Shown: positions 55,049 through 64,000 of the stretch, piece after piece
Position numbering within the stretch: position 1 is the first letter of the stretch
How the letters are laid out: each line of letters starts with the position of its first letter
Source of the DNA: Bryum argenteum
Lineage: Eukaryota; Streptophyta; Bryopsida; Bryales; Bryaceae
Direction of reading: 5' to 3'
Assembly (NCBI GenBank): GCA_037043015.1
Contig: CM073327.1
Location: 2,710,727-2,774,726 of the forward strand
Length of the DNA stretch: 64,000 bases
Made by a program: the position numbers and the translations under genes
Notes under the pieces: model-generated
Seen by the model: the letters and a program-made list of their open reading frames with translations, nothing else
What the model was told of the DNA's origin: nothing
Databases searched by the model: none

Positions 55049-58000
55049 ATGCACCGGCAGGGAGCGACTTCAGGTCAGGCACGACGACACCGAGGTCGAT
55101 CTGGAAGTCTTGTTGTTCGATTTTTATGGATGCTGGGGTATCTTAGCGTTGGACTAGGAGCGTTATTTTCGACATTCTTCTACCCTGATGTTCTTTCTCT
55201 ATTGCGGTCTCAAAGACTGCCTGTTTCATCTCGTGTATATTCTCAGGTACTCTTCCTGAGTACCTACTTTACCTGCATTGGGTGCTAAATTCCTGTATTT
55301 CATTGATGTTAGCGACCCTTGTATGAATCAATCGATGTGTAGACAGCATCCAGGAGGTTAGGGATTTCTATGTTACTCCATTGGGTTTGTTCGATCTGCA
55401 GCCTCAGGATGTTTGAGTACAATAAGTTCTGTGACGGTTTCGTTTAGCATCTGCTAGTATTTTGGTGTAACCTGATATCGAAACGGTATAGAGAGTGAGT
55501 AGGCTTTTTTTAAGCCCACTGCGAGTATTCTCTTCAAAAATTTCTCACCCCTTCTCTTTTAGCAGGGTGATTTTGGCTTTAATCAAAGTTTAAAGCTGGG
55601 ATCAATTGAAGAGCTTGCTTCCTCCCTTCCAATTCATTTACCAAGTCCAGATGTAGAGGTGAATTTCTTGTCAGTATCCCATGTCGGTGATCTTTTTTTT
55701 GTGTTGAGACGTAAACTGTGAACCATGACCGTTTTTATCATGGGATCTCTTATAGTGACTCTTTCCGTAAGTTGGTCTGAAGAAGTTTCCTTCATGAATA
55801 ATGTTACTATTTGCTACGTATTTTTCTCCCATCTGAGCGAATTTTGTATTCGTGATACAGTCTTTGGATTTCAAGAAACTTTGGAAGCCTCCTCCCAACC
55901 GAGGATTCCATCCTTGCGTTGAGCCCAGCCACCGTTACAGAGGTATATTTACATGACTCTTCTCAGCCTACTGTTTGGAATGTCTTTACACAAGGAATCA
56001 CTTCGCGGTATGCTATATCCTGCACAACATCGTTCTGTGTTTCTGTCGAGAGATGTCTAACCTGATTTTAGAGGTGTTAGGTTTGTTTCAAGGTTGAGTT
56101 ATGTAGCAGGTTGTTCGCTTCGCCCAGCTTTGTGATCAGGTTGTGTTTATATTAGTATATCTTCAACTTTTTCAGCCTTTTTCAGCGATTTGAATCTCTT
56201 TCTTCACGCTTCTACTTGCTTTGGACCCATTTTAAGGTTGATGATCACTCACTGTTGTACTGAAATTGCTGAATCAGATGCAGGTCCACCGAAATCTAGA
56301 GGGTTTCTTATGGTGCACTGTAACGGAGGATTGAATCAGATGCGTGCTGGGGTATGCACTCATTTTGCTTATGTTTGTGAAAATTTTGCGTAGATTCTCA
56401 TGATGGTGTTCTCTGAAAACTACACTTAGAAATTCGAGTAATCTCCTTTTGATAGTTTCAAAGGAATATTCTTCTGTGTAGATTTTCTAGTTCCTCGTCT
56501 GATGCAGAATTTTTCGTGACACTATTGTTTGTGGCAGATTTGTGATATGGTGGCGGTTGCACGCATATTGAACGCTACATTGGTTGTTCCTGAGCTTGAT
56601 AAACGATCATTTTGGCAGGATTCTAGGTAAGGTGCATGCTACAGAGTTAGACTAATGTATATGGGCGTTGGTCGGCGTCACATTTGATCAGTTGGTTCGA
56701 ATCCTGAAGTTATACAACATCTTGTAAAGGCTGAAGCTGTATTTTCATATTAGTAGGCAGTAGGGTTCTTGTTGTTTGGGTTGTTTAGCAATGTCCGGGT
56801 GGCTCCCTGCTTACTTGCACCTTCCACTTGACTGTGCAGCAACTTTTCGGATATATTTGATGTAGACCATTTTATAGAAGCTTTAAGAGGTGATGTTCAT
56901 GTGGTGAAATCGCTTCCTCGTGAATACTCGTCGGCACCCAAAGCTTCGAAACAGTTCCAAAGCTGGTCCCACGTTAAATACTATGAAGATACTATTGGTC
57001 CTTTTTTTAAGGAGTATAAGGTAACCTCATTCGCAATATCAGTATTTATACGCTCTATGTTGCGTTTTTCTAGCAGACAGTACTCGTTTTCACCGGTGTT
57101 ATCGCTAGGACATGTGATCAGATATTTCGTTCTCTGTCTTTTTTACTTGGTAACCTCTTTTGCTACATTTTGTTAAGACACCCGAATTTGGAGTTGTTCG
57201 AATAATGTATAACTGATCTTTGAGATTCTCGAGTCTTGTTTTGTACAGGTCATTCGTGCCACGAAGTCTGATCAACGATTAGCGAATAATGACTTGCCTG
57301 CAGACATTCAAAAGTTGCGATGTCGGGTACATTATGATGCACTTCGGTTCTCGCGTGCAATTGATGAATTTGGGAAGGTACTGCTCTCTATACACACATT
57401 TTTATCCGACCACTCTTTGTTATTGCCTTAACACCGTATCTTTGATTAATCCTTCGATCAGAGAAGTTTTGCAACCTTAGCATTGATCAAGTCGTTTTCT
57501 TAAAATCTTCTGATGGCAATTGGCACTTGAAGTTGAACCATCTACCTTCCTTTTTCAGAAACTTGTAGAGAGAATGAGGACGAATGGACCCTACATTGCC
57601 CTGCACCTTCGGTATGAGAAGGATATGTTGGCCTTTAGCGGCTGTACCTACGGCCTTTCACACGAAGAAGCTGCTGAATTGACTAATATTAGGTGAGAAA
57701 GCCTGGAACTTATCTTGTTTATTGTTCAAGTGCTCTCAGATGAGGCTACTAGAATCTGCTGGACTATTACTATGATTTTAGCGTCTGGTTCCACGTCCCT
57801 TGCACTTGTAAAGGATTAGGCGGTATGACTTCGTAGATATTGCACTTGCTCAATATATTCTTCTGATAATGTCAACAGGAAGAACACGGCTCACTGGAAG
57901 GTGAAGGACATTAACTCCACCGAACAAAGGGTTAAAGGCTATTGCCCGCTGACACCCACAGAAGTCGGAATCTTCTTGAAGGCTTTGGGCTATCCGAGTA

Positions 58001-58820
58001 CTACACCAATTTATATTGCCGCTGGAGAGATCTACGGTGGCGATGAACGAATGGCGGGTCTTCTATCTCGTTTTCCAAATGTCATGCGAAAGGTAGGCCT
58101 ACACCAATCTTCTATTTTCCTTGGACAGACTCTTGAACGGCTGATCTTAAGTGCTATATTAAACCTCTTTTTTTAATATAGAGAATCTTTTCTTATAGCT
58201 CCTAACCTGTAGTGACATGTATGTGGATGTATGCAGGAGACTGTAGCGACCGCGAAGGAGCTCAAACCGTTTCTCAAACACGCATCACAGCTGGCGGCAT
58301 TGGACTACATCGTATCCATAGAGAGTGATGTGTTCGTGCCCTCTTACTCTGGGAACATGGCCCGAGCTGTAGAAGGACATCGCCGATTCCTTGAGCACCG
58401 CAAGACCATCACCCCAGACAGGAAGGAGCTTGTGGCTCTCTTTGACAAACTAGATTCTGGACAGCTTACGGAAGGCCCCGAGCTTTCAGAGTTGATTACA
58501 AACATCCACAAACGGAGGTATATTCGTTTTACAATGAATATTACCTGAAGTCACAAAGCAGTGGTGGGCTTTCGGATTCATTCATAACTGGGCAATCTTT
58601 GTTGTGCAGGCAAGGTGCGCCGCGGAAAAGGAAAGGTCCTATTTCAGGGACGAAAGGAAGGGACCGTTTCAGGACGGAAGAAGCGTTTTACACGAATCCG
58701 TTACCCGATTGTTTGTGTTCTGAGACTGATCCTATCAAACTCACTCCGAAGAAGAATCCCGCAGTAGATAGGCAGCTTTTGAGTTTACCGGAAAGTCCCA
58801 CCTCACGCCAAAGACACTAG
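55049..58820 (+). CDS. Plant O-fucosyltransferase family protein (type II membrane, Golgi)
   Basis: Eleven exons: 55049-55246, 55566-55658, 55861-55942, 56284-56351, 56538-56626, 56840-57020, 57249-57377, 57559-57692, 57879-58092, 58237-58517 and 58610-58820. All junctions are GT-AG, and the spliced frame of 560 codons (559 aa) closes with TAG. A basic N-terminus precedes one membrane segment at about residues 22-46 ([20 protein letters not shown]), the signal anchor of a type II Golgi protein. Family motifs follow: [71 protein letters not shown] and [20 protein letters not shown] with [15 protein letters not shown]. These are hallmarks of the plant O-fucosyltransferase (PF10250, former DUF246) family, which transfers fucose or related sugars to glycans or proteins. 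The acceptor cannot be told from sequence. The first ATG in frame was chosen; codons upstream lack an ATG. Confidence 0.93.
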
Positions 58821-60849
58821 CAGACACCTCTTTTGTAAAATTTAGTGCATTCCTCCCTCGTTTCGGGTTTTGTGATGGTTTCTTATTTATTGGATTCGCT
58901 TCCTTGGTCAACAAACGCAGCTTTCAGGTACCCCATTTGGTAGTTTATGTGTATCATTTTTGCTCGAGTTGGCGGGTCAAACAAGGAGATTCGAAGATTA
59001 GTTTTGGAGGCTTGTGGTTATTGACTTCTCGCCATCAGGTCAATTGGACGGAACATCAACTTTTTGAGGCAGAAAAATGCCGTAAAACTCTTATGATTAA
59101 CTTTTCTTCTGACACGAGAAAGTGACCTCATTGTCAGGTATGGATAGTTTGGCAATCGACACTTGAATGGTTGACCAGCCGTTTCGTGGACGCCGAAACT
59201 CCGAATTGAAAGAAGACCTATTTTGAGGGTGTATTGTATGCAGTTTCTACTGTATTGAAATTTTTCAAACGAAGATTGTGATTGTCAAGGAGCAAAAGTT
59301 TGATTCACCATCTATATCTATGTTTCTTTCCTCAATTACTGATTCTTAACAGCTACAAAACTTCTGTTATCAGCATGTGATTGATCTAGCACTTGGATGA
59401 CACTTCCGAATATAATGAGCTTGATTGCATGTGCTATGTGCGGAAGTAATCAATGAACTTGATTATGTGTGGTAGATTAGATGGTTGAAATGCAACTTTG
59501 CCTGTTTTGAGGAAACACAATAACGCGGGAGTGCATGAAGCATCGGGAATAGGAGTTTGGCATGAGGGAGAGGCTTTGTATTTTTGTTTGTATTTTTGAT
59601 TGACGACAAATCTTCATGCACTTTGTTGATGGTAGTACACAATTCACTAGGTGGAAGCAATGTAACAAAGTAGTGACAAAGAAAGTACATCGAATTGATC
59701 GAAAGTACAGTAAAGTAGCAACATCGGTTGGTGGTTCCATGAAGATTGCCAAAAGTGCAAGGCGTTGTAGTTCGATCCTTTGAGTTTTTTAGCAACTTGC
59801 TCTACTTTGCACAATTAAAACCCAACTTGTAGACACAATGATGATGATTCTAATGAATTTATTAATTTAGGTGGAGGACATGACATTTGGTTAGAATTTG
59901 CTAACTATCAAGGCATCGAAAACAATGAACAAACACAACTAATTTATTCTATTGGTGTTGAGGATCATTACATTTGAAAGAGTAGTCATGAAAACAATGA
60001 ATGTCTGCAACATAGCGTGGCCGTGGAAGATATGACAATTACAAAAGTTCAAAGCCAATTAAGACAAGAATGTGGCTTGAACTTCTTCAACATGATCATG
60101 GGAGTTACTTGAATGGTTTGGCTTTGAGAGCTCGATCATGAGGTGGAGACATATAAGGCATTGCAGTAATCATGAGATAGTGGTGTAGAAGCATCTACAT
60201 TGCACAATTAGCAAAGATCAATGTTGCACAATTCCAACAGTCCAATGACACATGCTATAATGACTCACAACATACTGCAAGAACTATCGAGGTTGCAAAT
60301 CCAACTCGTGCAAGGGCAATAGGTGGCTGAACTTACAAAAGATTAATAATTAATCTTACATCGTCAAAACACATTAAATCTTTTGGAATCTAACTGACCT
60401 GCAGTACGAATAATTGCAATTATTTGTCTCAAAAATCACAAGTAGAAATTGTGTTTAAAATTGTTGTTTGGAATAATGTGACGGAAATGATCTAAGAGAT
60501 TCATGTCCATAATGACATAAAACTTTGAACTTACATTAAATTGTAGTGGCACAATGTCATGTGATTTAGCCATGAGTACACTTTAGAATTTGCTTAGACT
60601 TTGTATGAATTGTATACATATCATTCTTTTAATTTGTAAACAAGGAGTTCATTATTATTTAAGTATTGAGATATCATATTATATTGACACTAGCGTGGTA
60701 CCCATCGTCACGAGGGGAAAGCTCTTTATGTGGTACTTTTATAATATTATCCTGTGTTTACCATTTCCTCATATTATGTTTATTATTCTTATATATGTCC
60801 GTGTTTTGTTTTATTATAATTATTTATAGAATCTAAAAGACATAAAAGA
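58821..60849. other. 3' flank and intergenic, no gene seen
   Basis: The first few hundred bases are probably the 3' UTR of the O-fucosyltransferase gene. Beyond 59300 the sequence is AT-rich with short frames only (for example 59795-59463 minus, 60590-60829 plus). Confidence 0.45.
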
Positions 60850-60900
60850 AGGTAGGTAGGTTGGTAAGCCTGTAGGTTGGTAGGTTGGTGGGTTGGAAGG
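60850..60900. repeat. GGTTGGTA-type minisatellite
   Basis: Degenerate tandem run of GGTAGGTTGGTG-like words over about 50 bp. Confidence 0.7.
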
Positions 60901-61431
60901 ATCGCCGAACAATATTTTATTATAGAAGTAGATTCAAAATATAAAAAGACTTCGAGGTAAAAATTGTTTTTACTTCCAAATCATGAATGCTAGATCTTAT
61001 TTGTAAGAAGATTTATCACACAAGCTATATCGCACTGATGGAATATAATTAATGTAGTGATACAATGCCACCTAGATTCTTAAGTCACTCTAATTGGGAT
61101 AATAGTGTGCCTAGAAATTTAACTTCGTTCCACTTGGCACGAATCCTACATCCTATCCACCCATCCATCCCAAAGTAACATCCGTCCAGGATCGCCTTTA
61201 TTCATCCACGGGGTGTCGTTTTCATCCACAGCGGGGGCCCAGCAGCTCAGGCAGGAGCCCTATCCTGGAGCTTCGTCGTTGCAATGCCAGTAAGTTATGC
61301 TGAATTTGTTTCTTCTCACCGCTGAGCTCGTCCCGTTCCGATTCCGCCATTGCCACAAAACCCACACACCCCTACAGACATTCTTAGCGCCCTTAGAGGC
61401 TCCGTAGCCAGCAGCGTCCATTCTCGCAGCC
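60901..61431 (+). promoter_or_regulatory. Upstream region of TOC75
   Basis: AT-rich up to about 61130, then C/G-richer toward the start codon, consistent with a 5' leader of 100-250 bases. Repeated TTCATCCACrG words at about 61200-61230. No TATA box is assigned. Frames on the minus strand at 61525-61316 are shadows. Confidence 0.4.
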
Positions 61432-63971
61432 ATGGACGCCGTGCTGCATTTGTCCGTGCCGGCGCCTCACTCCACCGTCGCTGCGCATCGCCAAGGCCCC
61501 TCACGCAGGTACACATTGCCCGCATTTCTTACTCTCCTTCTTCAATCACTCTTTTTCACACCATTCTTGCTACGAAAATATCCCCGCCTTGGAAGTAACG
61601 ATTTGACGACCGGTTCTTGATTCAATCTTTTTCGTTGCAATCCCCGTCCTCTTGTGATTCTCGCAAATGGGTTGGATTCATGCTATTTGAACTTTGGAGT
61701 CCCCTGCTCTGTTTCGTCAGAATTCGACATCAGGGTTTGGGGTTTTGCGAGCAGGGGTTTTAGGAGCTATTTGAAACCATTGTTTCAGTTCATGGTCAAG
61801 GGCTGACGTAGTCTTCAAGATTTTGTTACATATGGTCAATGTCAAGTTTCTAGAATTGCAGAACTTTGTATGATGAAATGCATGGTGATTGTTGATTGTG
61901 TTTTTCGAATGATTTCAGTTTCAAGTTAAATTGTAATGTGTTATGTAGTATATTGCGGTGATAACATTCTGTCATATGCATCTCTTTTTATAATCGAGGT
62001 GTTTTGGAACAGGTCAGTAGCGTCAACCTCGACTGCTTGTTTGACATCAAGGAGAAGTTCAGTAGGAGGTTCCCTACAATCACAGGGTGACATTTTCTCG
62101 TCGTTTGCTCCTCAGCAAGCTGGCCGAGTCGCTCGCAGCCGTCAAACTCCAGTGTCTGCGGTAGCAGGATCTGCGTCTACTTCATGTAAGTGGTTAAGAC
62201 TAGATTAGGGTTAAAGGATTTTATCAGTGGCTTCATATTCTGTGTGATGGGATCGTATTGTTAGACTTGCGAGTTCTGAGGGGTCGAAGCTTCTTGCAGC
62301 TGAAAACTCCGAAGAAAACACTAGAGGAGGACAATCATTAGATTGGAGGCAAGCTGCCTTGGTGGCAGCAGGTGCGGTAGCTGGTCTAAGTACTGGGACC
62401 ATCTTGGTACTCTCTGGTGGCGATGGAGGCGGTTTTGGTGGTTTCATTTCTGGTGGAGGTGGCGGAGGCGGTGGTGGTGGAGGAGGCTGGAGATTCTGGT
62501 TGGAAAATTTCGCGTGGGCAGATTCCAAGAACGATGAAGAAGGCGGTGATGCCTTCGATGCTCATGGTTTGCAGGTTGGTCGTAATGTGCCTCTCAGTAA
62601 GCTCAACCCATCCAAGCGATACAAGGTTACAGAAGTGGAGCTTGTTGATAAGCGCACAAAGCAAGCCGTGAGTGCCAAAGATGCATTTTACGAGCTCGTT
62701 ACCTTGAGATCCGGTGGAGTGGCAACTAAAGCTCAGTTGGAGGCAGAAGTGGAGAATCTCATGAACTGTGGAATGTTTCAAAGTGTGGAGATGGAAGGGG
62801 TGACACAACTTGATGGAAGCCTGAAGATGGAAATCTCATTCGTTGAGAGCCAGTGGCAACCTGCGGACTCGTTTAGATGTGTGAACGTCGGCTTGTTAGC
62901 CCAAAGCAGGGTCCCTGAAGGTGATGAGAAAATGTCGGATCAACAGCGAGAAGAGCTTGCGAAATCACAAGAAGAAGAGTACAAGAATAGGCTTAGGAAA
63001 GCACGCCCTTGCATGCTTCCCAAGAGCGTGGAGGTATGGTGCTTATGCTTTTCCTCTGAACCTCTCCTCCAGACCTCGAATTTTGTACTAACCATTGTAT
63101 TGCTTTCAGAGGGAGATTTCGGGTTGGCTTCGTGGAGAAACCCGCGTCACTGCTCGCATGCTCCAGCGCATTCGAGACCGGGTACAGAAGTGGTACCATG
63201 ATGAAGGGTACGCATGTGCCCAGGTGGTCAACTTTGGAAACTTGAACACGAACGAAGTTGTATGTGAAGTTGTGGAAGGGGACATCACTAAAGTGCAAAT
63301 TCAGTTCCAAGACAAAATGGGCTTCCCATCTGTAGGACACACTCAAGAAGTAATCATTCAGAGAGAGCTCCCCGATCAAGTGAGTATTCTCACGCTTCCT
63401 ATGTCTAGATGAAAGTATTAGAATCTTCTCATTCGCGAGTTTAGCCTGGTCGTTTGATTTTGGTCTGCAGTTTCATCTGTTTGCAACTCGAAGTCATCCA
63501 TGACCGTGGTATGGTGTGCAGCTGAGATCAGGTCAAATTTTCAATATCGAAGCCGGCAAGAAGGCACTAAGGAACGTCAATGCACTAGCTTTGTTTTCAA
63601 ACATTGAAGTCAATCCCCGTCCAGATGAAGAAAACGATGGCGGTATCGTTGTTGAAGTCAAGTTGAAGGAGTTGGAACAGAAGACAGCGGAAGTTAGTAC
63701 CGAGTGGAGTATTGTGCCTGGCAGCGGTGGTCGACCTACCCTGGTAACGAGTTTCACCTGATCTCCTCTCCTCTCTGATCGAGACTTTTGTAATAACTTT
63801 CTCTGTACATGTCAATCTCATATCGTATATGTTTGTCGTGACGACTTAAAATTTTGTTTGCAGTCCACCATTCAACCCGCCGGCAGTGTCACCTTTGAGC
63901 ACCGCAATTTACAAGGATTGAATCGCTCTATTCTTGGTGTTGTAACCTCCAACAACCTCTTCAACCCTCAG
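61432..63971 (+). CDS. TOC75: TOC75 protein-import channel, 5' part (runs off the window)
   Basis: Six exons are visible: 61432-61508, 62013-62185, 62300-63033, 63110-63379, 63522-63743 and 63864-63971. GT-AG introns are in consistent phase, giving 528 codons before the window ends in an intron. Toc75 is the beta-barrel channel of the TOC complex in the outer chloroplast envelope (Omp85 family). The first 80 or so residues are Ser/Arg-rich, a transit peptide. A hydrophobic segment (AALVAAGAVAGLSTGTILVL, about 102-121) and a 12-Gly run (135-146) follow, the known bipartite envelope-targeting signal. The POTRA region comes next: VQKWYHDEGYACAQVVNFGN, EVVEGDITKVQIQFQDK, FNIEAGKKALRNVNALALFS and LKELEQKTAEVSTEWSIVPG. 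FEHRNLQGLNRS marks the start of the barrel. Similarity to Toc75-III is very strong. The acceptor at 62299 was chosen because it alone keeps the frame. Confidence 0.95.
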
Positions 63972-64000
63972 GTTCGAAGGACTCTAATCGCATGATTTAC

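Noticed and set aside
56680-56710. A GGTTCGAATCC B-box word suggesting a tRNA gene
   Set aside because: It sits in an intron of the O-fucosyltransferase gene and no cloverleaf can be drawn around it.
62211-62808. Proline-rich minus-strand frames opposite TOC75
   Set aside because: The proline run is the complement of the poly-glycine tract of TOC75.
1-64000. CRISPR arrays, operons, bacterial-type promoters
   Set aside because: The window is clearly eukaryotic nuclear DNA; no regularly spaced direct repeats with unique spacers were seen.

Overview
The window is nuclear DNA of a land plant. A TOC75 chloroplast-import channel gene, a plant O-fucosyltransferase family gene and two ULP2-class SUMO proteases are each split by many short GT-AG introns. 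They lie in AT-rich DNA carrying a chromovirus-type Ty3/gypsy element, Ty1/copia remnants, tRNA-derived SINE-like repeats and small terminal-inverted-repeat (TIR) elements. I cannot name the species; the look fits a bryophyte or another seedless plant better than a compact angiosperm genome, but that is an impression.

Layout. 0-0.7 kb: probable last exon and 3' UTR of an unidentified gene. 0.7-9 kb: an intact two-exon BTB/POZ gene on the minus strand (2541-3478) among SINE-like copies, one of them split by a TIR element. 9.2-15.4 kb: a ULP2-type SUMO protease gene of about 15 exons. 15.4-43.6 kb: a repeat belt with a Ty1/copia relic, degraded coding-like blocks, a pair of large direct repeats, and a recently inserted chromovirus (27245-34242, perfect 5-bp target duplication). 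43.7-46.7 kb: a second Ulp gene, a paralogue of the first in its protease exons, whose frame continues into an acidic linker and a trihelix (Myb/SANT-like) DNA-binding domain. 46.7-53.1 kb: intergenic with MITE-like elements. 53.1-58.8 kb: an O-fucosyltransferase family gene. 61.4 kb to the end: the 5' part of TOC75, with transit peptide, poly-glycine tract and POTRA region.

The host genes do not form an operon or shared pathway. The two Ulp genes share a history: six consecutive protease exons correspond one to one, mostly with the same intron phases, and both keep the His-Asp-Gln-Cys residues. Their flanks have diverged. The first has a long N-terminal region and a C-terminal tail with SUMO-interacting motifs. 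The second has a short N-terminus and the DNA-binding extension.

The best candidates for something undescribed are the SUMO protease-trihelix fusion (43661-46658) and a set of non-autonomous elements with TTAA target duplications and CCC/GGG ends, a piggyBac-like signature, at 7143-7512, 48843-49075 and 52510-53057.
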